This document shows positions 43,047 through 52,553 of a DNA stretch of 57,809 nt, in pieces; position 1 is the first letter of the stretch; every line of letters starts with the position of its first letter. Under the pieces are notes generated by a model. It was not told where the DNA came from and ran no database searches. It saw only the letters and a list, made by a program, of their open reading frames with translations. Where the stretch lies: the NCBI RefSeq assembly GCF_009711405.1, contig NZ_SMLW01000672.1, forward strand, positions 1-57,809, read 5' to 3'. The stretch is from Fulvivirga kasyanovii. GTDB lineage: Bacteria; Bacteroidota; Bacteroidia; Cytophagales; Cyclobacteriaceae. Made by a program: the position numbers and the translations under genes.

Positions 43047-43658
43047 TTATGCTTCTTTCCATTTGATAGTACAACCAATAGCTTTTGTTTTGTTGGTTGT
43101 AGGTGTTTTTCCTTCCAAAAGTGCATTTACAGCATCTTCTACATATTTTTTATCTGCCGCGGCTGCATCTTTGGTATTATTGTCTATAGCTCCGATATAA
43201 GCAACTTTGAATTCACCTTCCTCATTTTTCAAAACAAATACGTGAGGAGTGTTACTGGCGCCAAAGGCCCTGGCCACAGATTGACCCTCGTCTTGAAGGT
43301 AATCATGCTTATACCCGTTTTCTTTTGCATAGGCTACCATTTTATCAAAAGAATCTCCCGGAGATCGTCCCGGGTCGTTGGGGTTAATCGCTATCACAGG
43401 ATACCCTTTGGGTTTGAAGTTAGCGTGTAATCCCTTGATGCGATCAAGGTAAGCCTGTGAATATGGGCATGTATTACAATCAAAGATCAGGATTACCCCT
43501 TTTTCGTCCTCAAAATCTGATAAAGCAAGCATCTCCCCATCAACATTTTTCAGCTCAAAGTCTTTAACCGTGTCTCCGACCTGATAACCTGAATTTACCT
43601 TGGTGCCCGCAAAAAACACCACAAATAGTAATAACGAAAGCAATTTCAACTTTAGCAT
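43047..43658 (-). CDS. Exported redoxin/AhpC-type thioredoxin-fold protein
   Basis: 203 residues with a signal peptide. The thioredoxin-like fold has a CxxC in ILIFDCNTCPYSQAYLDR, with the cis-Pro region in ASNTPHVFVL. The family usually ends GCTIKWK, and here the C-terminal motif is KAIGCTIKWKEA, which may bind metal or act as a third redox Cys. It is likely a periplasmic thiol-disulfide or peroxide-reducing protein. It lies 12 bp after the TlpA gene, so the two are probably co-transcribed. Confidence 0.87.
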   Translation of the reverse strand: MLKLKLLSLLLFVVFFAGTKVNSGYQVGDTVKDFELKNVDGEMLALSDFEDEKGVILIFDCNTCPYSQAYLDRIKGLHANFKPKGYPVIAINPNDPGRSPGDSFDKMVAYAKENGYKHDYLQDEGQSVARAFGASNTPHVFVLKNEEGEFKVAYIGAIDNNTKDAAAADKKYVEDAVNALLEGKTPTTNKTKAIGCTIKWKEA

Positions 43659-43670
43659 GGTATAAATGGT

Positions 43671-44147
43671 TTAGTTTGACAATTCTGCAATAAGCTTCTC
43701 AAGTTCACCTTCCTCAAGCTCTTTTTCAACAAATTTTCTTTCACCGGTAGCTGAATTGATTAACAATGTGGCCGGAATGGCTCCAGACCAACTTTCATCT
43801 ACTTTGTCTATCCATGAATTATAATCCATTTCATCCAAAAGCAGCACCTGGGATTGAAGACCCTTCTTTTCTATAAAGGTATTCACACGATCCAGTTTTT
43901 CCACAAAATCGAGGCTCACCAAATATACATTCACATCAGGATTTTGAGCCGCAACTTCCTTAAAATAGGGCAACTCTTTAACACAAGGCCCACACCATGT
44001 AGCCCAAAAGTTTATAACTGTAACCTTTTCACTTTCCTGATTTATGATGGCATCGAGCTTTTCAAATTTTACAACCTCTGCTTTCTGAGCAAAAGCAGGA
44101 ACTCCAGTAAAAAACAATAAAAGGAGTAGAAGATTTTTTTTATTCAT
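43671..44147 (-). CDS. TlpA-like thioredoxin, exported
   Basis: 158 residues with a signal peptide (MNKKNLLLLLLFFTGVPAFA). Thioredoxin fold with active site FWATWCGPCVKELPYF and cis-Pro in AIPATLLIN. It would keep periplasmic protein thiols reduced or be used in cytochrome maturation (typical TlpA roles). It is the first gene of a two-gene redox operon. Its start lies at the edge of the candidate replication origin. Confidence 0.9.
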   Translation of the reverse strand: MNKKNLLLLLLFFTGVPAFAQKAEVVKFEKLDAIINQESEKVTVINFWATWCGPCVKELPYFKEVAAQNPDVNVYLVSLDFVEKLDRVNTFIEKKGLQSQVLLLDEMDYNSWIDKVDESWSGAIPATLLINSATGERKFVEKELEEGELEKLIAELSN

Positions 44148-44951
44148 AATTAAGAACCAGTTTATTTTCCCGACTTCACAAACAACCGAAGATGAAATAG
44201 AATACGTGATTTCTGATATTCCGGTTGCCGGTTACCGTGAGCGGTTCGATTTGTATGGGCTACAATTTAGAAATTTAACTGCTCTTAACAACTACCGCAA
44301 CCATCAAATGACGTGCGCCTCCCATAATACCCCGCCAAGCTTATTGCTTGGTATCCCATTTTGACAGCGATTATTAAACATATGACTGTAAACACATATT
44401 CAAAATGTTAGTGATCCTTCAGAAATTTAGCTTGATATAAATTTGCACTATTTCAAGATTTTAACTTTTGAGTACGTAAGGTTAAACAATCCGCATTTTA
44501 CATTGCATTAATATTGCGTTAAAGATACATTAACATAAGGAGAGTTGAATCAGATGTGGATTACTAGGCAGGAATGACTGACTGAGGTTAAGAAAAAGTT
44601 CTCGATTATTCTGCAATATCCATGTATGTTTAGCGGAAAAATTTAAAGATTGTTACGAGCTTTTACTTCAAATTACGACTCAGGATTTAACAAAATAAAG
44701 AATCTACAAAATCAATAAAAACTTATCCACAAAATCACAAAGTTATCCACAGCACGTCACAGAGAGCGCATAAATCGCTGCAAATCATAGTGTTATGGGC
44801 ATAAATTTTAATGTAAGCTTTGTGGACAACTTCGACGTTACAAAGCGGGGGATGCGAAATTAACCAATTACATGAATTATACAAGGCTTAATTCATGAAA
44901 ATCAAAATTTTATATTCCGGTGAAAAAAAATGTAAGGTAACAGGCATGCCG
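44148..44951. other. 804-bp noncoding region with DnaA boxes: candidate oriC
   Basis: This is the longest gene-free stretch in the window. It holds two perfect same-strand DnaA boxes TTATCCACA (44723-44731 and 44743-44751, 20 bp apart) and two inverted one-mismatch boxes (TGTGGATTA 44555-44563; TGTGGACAA 44821-44829). Markedly AT-rich sequence at 44641-44722 is next to the perfect pair and could unwind. dnaA itself is not here, which is common for Bacteroidota origins. A regulatory role of DnaA at neighbouring promoters is the alternative. A weak reading frame at 44160-44360 lacks a start and is not called. Confidence 0.55.
44723..44751 (+). promoter_or_regulatory. Pair of perfect DnaA boxes
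   Basis: Two identical 9-mers TTATCCACA in the same orientation with start-to-start spacing of 20 bp, about two helical turns, so both face the same side of the DNA. This is the arrangement expected for cooperative DnaA binding. Confidence 0.75.
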
Positions 44952-46733
44952 TTAGTCCCTGTTATGGCGGATCAGCTTCTTTCTATAGGTGTTGAAAATT
45001 CTGGATTTGGATAAAAACCCAACATACTTCCCATGATCAATGACTGGCAAATTCCAGGCTCCAGAGATCTCAAACTTACTCATTACGGATTGCATATTTT
45101 CATGAGAAGATATAAAAGCCGGTGGGCTGTGCATGTAGTTTTTCACCAGTGTACCCTTCTGCCGCTCTTTATCAAACATAATGTTTCTGATGTCGTCAAG
45201 GGTAACAACACCAACAAGCTCCTGTTTCTCATTTACCACAGGAAAAATATTACGTTTTGAAATTTTCACCAGGTTTACAAGCTGCTCAAGGGTAGCTTCG
45301 GGTTGAATGGTGTAAAGATCTTTTTCTATGATCTTGAGTAGCTCAATCTGGCTCAGCACCTGTCTGTCCTTATCATACTGGATCAGGTCACCGCGCTCAA
45401 TAAGGTGTTTTGTATAAAGTGAGTGCTTTTCAAAAAATGATGAGGTACTGAAGGAAATGGCAGACACCAGCATTAACGGAACAAAGAGTTCATAACCACT
45501 GGTAATCTCAGCAATGAGGAATATAGCTGTAAGGGGAGCATAAAGCACCCCGCTCATTACGCCGCACATGCCCACAAGGGTAAAGTTACTGGTACTTACA
45601 TCTGCGTCTCCCCAGGTTACAACATTGAGCACCGTAGCAAACATAAAACCGGTTACTCCTCCAAGGAACAATGAAGGAGCAAATATTCCTCCACTGCCTC
45701 CTGAGCCTATGGTTAGAGCGGATGCAATCGGCTTCATAAGTATCACGCCGAAAATGAAACCAAATACTATATAGACATTATCAATTTCAGCAAAAAAAGG
45801 ACTGGTATTCAAAATTTCAAGCTCTCTGTTAGCCAGCAACAGCTTTATGGTGTTGTAGCCCTCACCATACATAGGAGGGAAAAGGAAGATAACAAAGCCG
45901 AGCAATATACCGCCAACCAGAGCCCTTCCAAACCTGTTCTGAACTTTGGCAATAAGCCCTTCCACTTTATAGGTCATTCTGGTAAAGTACACAGAAACCA
46001 ACCCACAAAAGATACCCAGCAGGATGTAGTAAGGGGTGTCAGAAGCTGTAAAGCTATCCACCAGTTTAAATGAAAACAGGACATCATCGCCTAAAAGGCT
46101 CAGGGAAACCAAAGCTCCTGTAACTGAGGCAATAAGCAGGGGAATAAACATGGCAATAGTTACATCAGCCAAAATAACTTCCATACTAAATATAACTCCG
46201 GCAATAGGCGAGTTGAATATTGCAGAAATTGCGCCTGCGGCTCCGCACCCGATCAAAATGGTCCGCTTCTTATAGTTTAAGTGCATGGCTCTCCCTACGT
46301 TAGAACCTATTGCTGAACCGGTAACCACAATGGGTGCCTCCAACCCAACTGAGCCTCCAAAGCCAACTGTGATCGCACTAGTGACCATTCGCGAAAACAT
46401 TTTGGATCTTTTGATCAGCGCAGAATTTTTCGCGATATCGTAAAGTATTTGTGTTATGCCATGGCCAAGATTTTCACGGAGCAGGAATCTTGAAATTGCC
46501 ACGGTAATCAAAATACCAATTAAAGGAAAACCTAGATAATAATAGTTGCCATTCTCTATGGCAAATTCGCTGATAAGCTGATTTTGAATGAAGTGAACGC
46601 TCTCTTTCAGGGTTACAGCCGCACTTCCGGCTATCAAACCAATGATACCTGCCAAAAAAAGAACAAAGTTCTTATTGCTGACATGCTTTACACGCCAAAT
46701 AAGAAACTTTACCAGCAGGCCGTCAATTTTCAC
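44952..46733 (-). CDS. ClC-family chloride channel/transporter with C-terminal CBS pair
   Basis: 593 residues. The ClC membrane domain spans about 20-430 and two CBS domains 450-590 (PVVNEKQELVGVVTLDDIRN; LPVIDHGKYVGFLSKSRI). The gating Glu is present (Glu132 in GGSVGLEAP). The second Glu of the E-E pair that carries protons in ClC antiporters is Val186 here (IFSMEVIL), as in ClC channels, and the selectivity-filter Ser is His91 (LGHGITQ). The CBS pair may bind adenine nucleotides. It may therefore be a chloride channel rather than a H+/Cl- exchanger. Transcription starts at the right side and the gene ends at the candidate oriC. Confidence 0.9.
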   Translation of the reverse strand: MKIDGLLVKFLIWRVKHVSNKNFVLFLAGIIGLIAGSAAVTLKESVHFIQNQLISEFAIENGNYYYLGFPLIGILITVAISRFLLRENLGHGITQILYDIAKNSALIKRSKMFSRMVTSAITVGFGGSVGLEAPIVVTGSAIGSNVGRAMHLNYKKRTILIGCGAAGAISAIFNSPIAGVIFSMEVILADVTIAMFIPLLIASVTGALVSLSLLGDDVLFSFKLVDSFTASDTPYYILLGIFCGLVSVYFTRMTYKVEGLIAKVQNRFGRALVGGILLGFVIFLFPPMYGEGYNTIKLLLANRELEILNTSPFFAEIDNVYIVFGFIFGVILMKPIASALTIGSGGSGGIFAPSLFLGGVTGFMFATVLNVVTWGDADVSTSNFTLVGMCGVMSGVLYAPLTAIFLIAEITSGYELFVPLMLVSAISFSTSSFFEKHSLYTKHLIERGDLIQYDKDRQVLSQIELLKIIEKDLYTIQPEATLEQLVNLVKISKRNIFPVVNEKQELVGVVTLDDIRNIMFDKERQKGTLVKNYMHSPPAFISSHENMQSVMSKFEISGAWNLPVIDHGKYVGFLSKSRIFNTYRKKLIRHNRD

Positions 46734-46934
46734 TATATATTTAATATCGAGTTAATTGTGCGCAAAGTTAGAATAATAGCTTTAAAGGGAAGCCCTTCAT
46801 CTTGTTAATTTCAGCTAGTTTTAGAAAAATGGTTGTATAGTACTTTGTATCCAAAAGAAAAGAAGTTAAAATTAACTTACAACTACGCTCCGATGTTATA
46901 ATGAAAATTACCTACAAATGTTTAACTGTTGTTT

Positions 46935-47327
46935 ATGAAGGAAATCATTAAAATTAAGGAAACATGTCTTTACATCAAGGACCTGGAAGCTGCAAGAGAT
47001 TTTTACCACAACAAATTGGGCCTGGAAATAATACATTATGACGAAGGAAAACACATTTTCTTCAGGGCAGGCTCTTCTGTTTTGCTTTGCTTCAACCCGG
47101 ATGACAGCAGGCATAAAGATTCACCACCACCGCATTATGCCGAAGGTAACCAACATTATGCTTTTGAAGTAAGCAAGGAAGATTATGACACCGTAAAAAG
47201 AAAAATCGAAGCAATGGGAATAGAGATAATTGACAAACTGGTATGGAAAAGCGGCCAGGAGTCTTTCTACTTCAATGATCCGGAAGGCAATGTGCTGGAG
47301 TTTGTACCAGAAGGTATTTGGGGCTAG
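46935..47327 (+). CDS. VOC family (glyoxalase-like) protein
   Basis: 130 residues from ATG 46935; a TTG two codons earlier is less likely. Two beta-alpha-beta-beta-beta modules are visible: IKETCLYIKDLEAARDFYHN with GLEIIHYDEGKHIFF, then QHYAFEVSKEDYDTVKRKIE and FYFNDPEGNVLEFVPE. Metal-ligand candidates His/Glu are in place for a glyoxalase/bleomycin-resistance/dioxygenase-type enzyme. The substrate is unknown. It overlaps the convergent gene by 4 bp. Confidence 0.87.
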   Translation: MKEIIKIKETCLYIKDLEAARDFYHNKLGLEIIHYDEGKHIFFRAGSSVLLCFNPDDSRHKDSPPPHYAEGNQHYAFEVSKEDYDTVKRKIEAMGIEIIDKLVWKSGQESFYFNDPEGNVLEFVPEGIWG

Positions 47328-47599
47328 TCAAATGCCAGCCCGCCTACAGGTTTCTTCTTTGTTTTGAACTCTGACTTTACCGGACTGGTCTCTTCCGCAG
47401 CAACGGCGTTAGTAAATATCTTTTTAAACCAGAATTCATAGTCTTTAAAAAGAATGCAGTCAGACATTAATACCGTCTCTGTCTGTATTTTAATAATTAC
47501 ATCCATATTCAACCAGTTTTTAATGGACGCTTTTTGGTCTTCCGGCAACTCACTTATCCGAACATATTCAATGCCCCGGTATATTTTCGCTTCTATCAT
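47324..47599 (-). CDS. Hypothetical cytosolic protein
   Basis: 91 residues, no signal or membrane segment. The start (MIEAKIYRGIEYVRISELPE) is followed by a helix and two short strands (DVIIKIQTETVLMSDCILFK), then a lysine-rich tail ending KKPVGGLAFD. I do not recognise a family. The coding frame is well spaced from the next gene and converges on the VOC gene with a 4-bp overlap. Confidence 0.65.
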   Translation of the reverse strand: MIEAKIYRGIEYVRISELPEDQKASIKNWLNMDVIIKIQTETVLMSDCILFKDYEFWFKKIFTNAVAAEETSPVKSEFKTKKKPVGGLAFD

Positions 47600-47661
47600 C
47601 CTAACGCTCTAATGTGTGATATTTATAACACTTATTATAAAGAAGTAACCACTCATCGCCC

Positions 47662-48378
47662 TTAAAAAAGGTTGTATCTGAATATACAATAAATTGCTCT
47701 AAATCCATCCTTCCAATTGATTTTTTTGCCCTCTGCATAGGTACGTCCATAGTAAGAAATACCCACTTCGTATATTCGTATGCCCTTCACTTTTGAGAGC
47801 TTTGCAGTAACTTCCGGTTCAAAACCAAACCTTCTTTCTTTCAAGTTAAGACCCTGGGCTGTTTTTGTATTGATCAGCTTATAGCAGGTCTCCATATCAG
47901 TCAGGTTCAAGTTAGTAAACATATTGGAGAGAAATGTTAAGATTTTATTACCAATAGAATGCCAAAAGAATAAGATCCTATGTGGATTTCCTCCAAGGAA
48001 CCGACTGCCATAAACGACATCAGCAACACCATTAACAACGGGCTTGAGCAAAAAGTTATATTCATCAGGATCATATTCCAAGTCGGCATCCTGTATAATG
48101 AGGTATTCCCCGGTAGCCTCCTTTATTCCCCGGTGAAGTGCAGCACCTTTTCCCATATTTTTTTCCTGAGCATAATACTGAATGTTGAGCTCAGGGTTAG
48201 CATTCATATACTCTTGTATCTTTGCTTCACTGTCATCCGTAGAGGCATCATTAACGATTACAACCTCTTTCTTAATGTCATTGATGAGGCTTACGGCTTT
48301 TACTTTGTTGAGTATTTTATGTATAGTCCTGCCTTCGTTATAGACCGGAATAATTACAGATAATTTCGTTATGGTCAT
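47662..48378 (-). CDS. Family 2 glycosyltransferase, dolichol-phosphate-sugar synthase-like
   Basis: 238 residues. GT-A fold: [46 protein letters not shown] and the metal-binding DADLEYDP, with YGSRFLGG and [11 protein letters not shown]. This matches bacterial polyprenyl-phosphate mannose/glucose synthases, which load a sugar onto a lipid carrier at the cytoplasmic face. It has no C-terminal membrane helices. Its ATG directly follows the TAG of the membrane glycosyltransferase gene, a natural pair in which one makes the lipid-linked sugar and the other transfers it. Confidence 0.9.
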   Translation of the reverse strand: MTITKLSVIIPVYNEGRTIHKILNKVKAVSLINDIKKEVVIVNDASTDDSEAKIQEYMNANPELNIQYYAQEKNMGKGAALHRGIKEATGEYLIIQDADLEYDPDEYNFLLKPVVNGVADVVYGSRFLGGNPHRILFFWHSIGNKILTFLSNMFTNLNLTDMETCYKLINTKTAQGLNLKERRFGFEPEVTAKLSKVKGIRIYEVGISYYGRTYAEGKKINWKDGFRAIYCIFRYNLF

Positions 48379-49911
48379 CTATCTTTTAAATTTAAGAAGG
48401 AAGGTGTCGGGGTTTCTCAAATGGTACACCTGTTCAAACCGTTCGGGGTATTGCCGAACCGCCGGGAGCAAATATCGAAGAGTATTGCCATAAACCTGGT
48501 CTATCACAACATAATCAATCTTATGCTTCTCCAGGTCCTCTATTAATTCTTTAGGATCCTGGGCAAATTTATATCTTCGGGTATAGGTATCGGCATAGAG
48601 ATAGAACAGAGAGGGCTTACCACAGCTCACCACTACATCTTCTTCAAGGTTTCGATCCACCCACTTTGCTATCTCAAAATAATTGCGCCAGCCCGGGCTA
48701 TATGGAATCTTCGCCTGATCATGAATAGCATTTACAGGCTTTACATACAACACCGCTAAAAGCAAAAGCCAGTAAGGAGACACAGCTTTATTGAATGAAA
48801 GCAGCTTCCTTAATTGCAAAACCCCATTATACAACCCATACAGAAAGCCAAGTATAAAAACCGGCACCACAGGCACAATAAACCGTACCCCAATCCACAC
48901 ATCAGGCCATATCATTAATATGGCAAGTGTCCCTAATATATAGCCTATGATCAGCCAACGGTATTTCGGAAGTGAAAAAATACCATAGAAAAACAGAATG
49001 ACTATAAATAAGCCCAAAAGCCAGTCTCCGGCACTATAGGCTGTGCCATATTCAGGTTGTTTTACGGGGAATATTGCACTAGGAATTTCAAAGGTTATAT
49101 ACCGGGAGAAATTGTTAATAAACCGGTCTACGAAATCACCAAAGTCAGCCGCTCCCAATTCAGGTTGATAGGGGTTGATCATAGCCAGGTGTTTCATATA
49201 TGAGCCTCCGCCAAGTTTTTGACTCCGGATGAACCACGGTAAAGCTCCTGCCACAAAAGCTATAAAAAATGCCAGCCCAGGTTTCCACCTCTTTTGCAAA
49301 ATAAAATATAATACATAACCACCCAGCAGGGCAACTCCCAGTGACCGAATATAATAAGAGATTATCATAGCTATAATACTGATGATCAGATAAGGATCTT
49401 TCCATGACAGTTTTTCATGATCGGCCTTCACAAAAGCCCAGATCGATAGGATACTGAAACAAAAGAAAGGTATCTCCGACATCATAATAGAAGAATACCA
49501 TAGCATATGGGAGTTTATAAGTGCCAGGAAGGCTACCACAAACGCAAAGGGCTCATTTTCGGTAATCTTATTTACCAATTCAAAAAGAAGCCAAAGACCC
49601 GTTATAAGAAATATACCGTTCAGTATTTTAACGGAAATTATACTTTTTCCAAATAATAACACTACACTAATAATAGCCGGATAGCCAGGAGGATAATGAT
49701 TGTTTGACTTATGGTCAATTCTATTGATATCGGTATAACCCTCACCTTCTGACAGGGCTTTGCCTAATATATAATAACTGGCATTATCACCCAGCATAGC
49801 AAGTTTTGAGTCGAAGGTATAGACATAGGCAGCAAGAAAGGAAACTACCAACACGGCCAGGTAAATAAACCTCATTGAACCTTTTTCTTTTTTTGTTATT
49901 TGTTGGGGCAT
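48379..49911 (-). CDS. ArnT/GT39-like membrane glycosyltransferase
   Basis: 510 residues with about a dozen membrane helices. An Asp-containing first periplasmic loop (FDSKLAMLGDNASYYILGKA) is followed by NNHYPPGYPAII, as in lipid-carrier-dependent glycosyltransferases (ArnT/PMT-like). A soluble C-terminal portion begins near WVDRNLEEDVVVSCGKPS. It would transfer a sugar from polyprenyl phosphate to an acceptor at the periplasmic side of the inner membrane; the acceptor is unknown. It abuts the GT2 gene without a gap. Confidence 0.85.
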   Translation of the reverse strand: MPQQITKKEKGSMRFIYLAVLVVSFLAAYVYTFDSKLAMLGDNASYYILGKALSEGEGYTDINRIDHKSNNHYPPGYPAIISVVLLFGKSIISVKILNGIFLITGLWLLFELVNKITENEPFAFVVAFLALINSHMLWYSSIMMSEIPFFCFSILSIWAFVKADHEKLSWKDPYLIISIIAMIISYYIRSLGVALLGGYVLYFILQKRWKPGLAFFIAFVAGALPWFIRSQKLGGGSYMKHLAMINPYQPELGAADFGDFVDRFINNFSRYITFEIPSAIFPVKQPEYGTAYSAGDWLLGLFIVILFFYGIFSLPKYRWLIIGYILGTLAILMIWPDVWIGVRFIVPVVPVFILGFLYGLYNGVLQLRKLLSFNKAVSPYWLLLLAVLYVKPVNAIHDQAKIPYSPGWRNYFEIAKWVDRNLEEDVVVSCGKPSLFYLYADTYTRRYKFAQDPKELIEDLEKHKIDYVVIDQVYGNTLRYLLPAVRQYPERFEQVYHLRNPDTFLLKFKR

Positions 49912-50051
49912 ATGTTTTTATTAGAAACGGTAAATATAGAAATTTATAAAAATGTAAAGGATACGACGTTGGTAAACTTATTTTTTGATGACCTTTAAAA
50001 GGGCTACAGAATCAAGCTTCTATCCTGAAAAAACTACAATAAATCAGTGCA

Positions 50052-50969
50052 ATGATGAAATCCATACTTCATATTTTTGTCCTTACACTGCTCTCCTCAG
50101 GGCTTAGCTGCAGCCAGGAAGCCGGAAATCCTCCATCTGCAAAAGAACAGGATAAGCCCTATAAAAACGAAGAATTCAATGCATACTGGTATTCTGGAAA
50201 GGCGGAAGTAGCCGCATACAACTTAAAACAATCGAGGTATGGTGAAATTCATGACGGAAAGGCCGTACTGATTTTTGTAACCGAACCATTCTCCAAATCC
50301 AAGCAGGTAAAGCTGGATAACCCTGAACAGGCGAGGGATGACAAGATAACGGTGATGAAGCTGAATTTCACCAAAAAGTTCACTACTGGTATTTATCCTT
50401 ATTCTATGATGCTGTCTTCCTTTACGCCTGTTGACAGCTACAACCACTCCAAAACACTCAAGGTGACTATGTCCAGTCAGGAGTGGTGTGGGCAGGTGTA
50501 TAGTCAAATGAACCTGGACCGCAGAAAGTATTCCCTTAAGTCATTTTCATATTTTGAAAAAGAAGGTGATCAGGATTTGTCAATAGAAGCGGCCCTGCTT
50601 GAGGATGAGCTGTGGAACCAGATACGCTTAAATTACAAAGCACTGCCGGTTGGTGAAATAAAGATCATCCCCGGACTTTTCCACACACGCCTGATGCACA
50701 AAAACCTTAAACCCGTGCTGGCAACAGCTACATTAAATGAAGAAGGCGGACAAATTACCTATCAGGTTAAATATCCTGAGAGAAGTTTGTCTATTACTTT
50801 TGATAAGGTCTTTCCTTACCAGATACAGTCCTGGGAAGAAACTTACAACGGAATAGGGGGAAAGGAGCTAACCACTTCCGCCACACTTGACAAAACTTTG
50901 CACATCGACTATTGGTCAAAAAACAGTGTATCGGACAAATATCTTCGTGATTCCCTGAACCTGAAATAG
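50052..50969 (+). CDS. Hypothetical lipoprotein
   Basis: 305 residues. The signal peptide ends in a lipobox-like GLSC (Cys about residue 20). The mature region (YKNEEFNAYWYSGKAEVAAY, KQSRYGEIHDGKAVLIFVTE, SSFTPVDSYNHSKTLKVTMS) belongs to a group of Bacteroidota lipoproteins often mislabelled as septum-formation inhibitor Maf. It has no resemblance to Maf nucleotide pyrophosphatases. It is likely attached to the outer membrane. It is a single gene divergent from the glycosyltransferase pair, with a probable promoter in the 140-bp gap. Confidence 0.78.
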   Translation: MMKSILHIFVLTLLSSGLSCSQEAGNPPSAKEQDKPYKNEEFNAYWYSGKAEVAAYNLKQSRYGEIHDGKAVLIFVTEPFSKSKQVKLDNPEQARDDKITVMKLNFTKKFTTGIYPYSMMLSSFTPVDSYNHSKTLKVTMSSQEWCGQVYSQMNLDRRKYSLKSFSYFEKEGDQDLSIEAALLEDELWNQIRLNYKALPVGEIKIIPGLFHTRLMHKNLKPVLATATLNEEGGQITYQVKYPERSLSITFDKVFPYQIQSWEETYNGIGGKELTTSATLDKTLHIDYWSKNSVSDKYLRDSLNLK

Positions 50970-51043
50970 ATACTTTTTCAACCCTGCTAATTATTCTTAC
51001 GTTTCCTTTATTTTAGAAGATACGAACGAATAATTGTTACACT

Positions 51044-52195
51044 ATGCTAAAAAACCAATCTGAGCTGTTTTCTCTTCCAAAAGATCATATTTACCTAAAC
51101 TGCGCATACATGTCGCCTCTATTGAAGAGTGTGGAGGAAGCAGGCATCAAAGGCGTCCGCGGGAAGAGCGACCCTACATCCATATCTCCATCTGACTTTT
51201 TTAAAGACACCGAATTACTCCGAAAAGAATTTGGAAAACTTATAGGTACAACCGAATATAACCGTATTGTAATTATCCCCTCCGTTTCTTACGGAACTTC
51301 CACAGTAGCCAAAAATGTGCAGTTAGAAAAGAATCAGAACATCATAGTGATGGGGGAACAGTTTCCAAGTAACTATTATCCATGGAAAAGTCTTACGGAC
51401 AAAGCAGGGGCAGAATTACGAACCATACATGCCCCAAAACTTGCAGAAGGAAGAGGCCAAGCCTGGAATGAGAAGATAATAGCTTCCATAGACGAAAACA
51501 CCAAACTTGTAGCTATGGCACATGTACACTGGGCGGACGGCACTTTATATGATTTGAAAGCTATAAGGAAAAAAACCCGTGAAGTTGGGGCATTGCTGAT
51601 CATCGATGGCACTCAATCTGTTGGGGCACTTCCTTTTAACATTGGAGAAATACAGCCCGATGCTTTGATCTGCGCCGGCTATAAATGGCTCTTCGGACCT
51701 TACTCCATCGGCATGGCGTATTACGGAGAAGCCTTTGATAATGGCGACCCTCTTGAAGAAAACTGGATTAACCGCGCAAAGAGTGAAGATTTTGCAGGAC
51801 TGGTAAATTATCAGGATGATTATCAACCCGGAGCATTGAGGTACGAGGTCGGGGAACATAGCAATTTTATTCTGGTGCCAATGATGCTGCAAGCACTACG
51901 GCAGATTAATGACTGGGGCCCTGAAAACATCCAAAACTATTGCCATAACATTACCAGAGATGCACTTGCCCGGCTGAAAGGAACGGCTTATACTGTGGAG
52001 GATGATCAGTACAGGGCTCAACACCTATTCGGCATCCGGGCTGCAAAAGGACTTGATACCAACAGGTTAAAAGAGCTTATGGCCCGTGACAATATTCATG
52101 TATCCGTTCGGGGAGACGCAGTAAGGGTGGCCCCGCACGTGTATAACAGCGAACGGGAAGTGAACATGCTAATAGATAGAATTTTGGAACTTTGA
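51044..52195 (+). CDS. Class V aminotransferase-fold PLP enzyme
   Basis: 383 residues. The PLP lysine is at about residue 213 in the motif CAGYKWLFGPYSIGMAYYG, preceded by the Asp that binds the pyridine nitrogen in LLIIDGTQSVGALP. The family includes cysteine desulfurase-like, isopenicillin-N epimerase-like and selenocysteine lyase-like enzymes. The AHVHWADGTLYDL region has no catalytic Cys loop of a desulfurase. It is most like the isopenicillin epimerase-like group; the substrate is unknown. Cytosolic. Confidence 0.87.
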   Translation: MLKNQSELFSLPKDHIYLNCAYMSPLLKSVEEAGIKGVRGKSDPTSISPSDFFKDTELLRKEFGKLIGTTEYNRIVIIPSVSYGTSTVAKNVQLEKNQNIIVMGEQFPSNYYPWKSLTDKAGAELRTIHAPKLAEGRGQAWNEKIIASIDENTKLVAMAHVHWADGTLYDLKAIRKKTREVGALLIIDGTQSVGALPFNIGEIQPDALICAGYKWLFGPYSIGMAYYGEAFDNGDPLEENWINRAKSEDFAGLVNYQDDYQPGALRYEVGEHSNFILVPMMLQALRQINDWGPENIQNYCHNITRDALARLKGTAYTVEDDQYRAQHLFGIRAAKGLDTNRLKELMARDNIHVSVRGDAVRVAPHVYNSEREVNMLIDRILEL

Positions 52196-52197
52196 TG

Positions 52198-52380
52198 TTA
52201 TTGGGTTTCCCCGCTTTCCCTTTTTAACAGGCCTATCCCGGAAGAAAAAAAGATGAGGCCCAAAATGGCGAGTGCCCAGGGACTGAGTGCAACAAGGTTG
52301 CTCCCAAAAATACCCAAAACACCTAATACCAAGCCAATGATTCCTGCTATTACAAGTATGATAGCCAATGTCTTGATCAT
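52198..52380 (-). CDS. Small two-helix membrane protein
   Basis: 60 residues with two hydrophobic helices (LAIILVIAGIIGLVLGVLGI and ALAILGLIFFSSGIGLL) separated by a short loop and a polar C-terminal tail. It resembles small Bacteroidota inner-membrane proteins of unknown function. It lies convergent to the aminotransferase gene two bases away and divergent from the YCII gene. Confidence 0.65.
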   Translation of the reverse strand: MIKTLAIILVIAGIIGLVLGVLGIFGSNLVALSPWALAILGLIFFSSGIGLLKRESGETQ

Positions 52381-52553
52381 GATATAATTCTGTTGATGTG
52401 ACCTTTAGCGATCAATTTTCGTTCCTTTTCCGGAATATGGCGTGAAAAGCAATAAAATTGCCTTTAGTTTGTAAAAGTTCGCGGTTTTAATAACTAAATT
52501 AGGTATAGCTTTTACCATATGCGAGGTGTTTCTTCTACATAATTAACCTGATA

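Noticed and set aside
44160-44360. Open reading frame on the plus strand (about 65 codons ending in ...LLLGIPF) inside the candidate origin
   Set aside because: It has no ATG near its beginning, no ribosome site and no recognisable protein, and an open run of this length is not unusual by chance in six frames.
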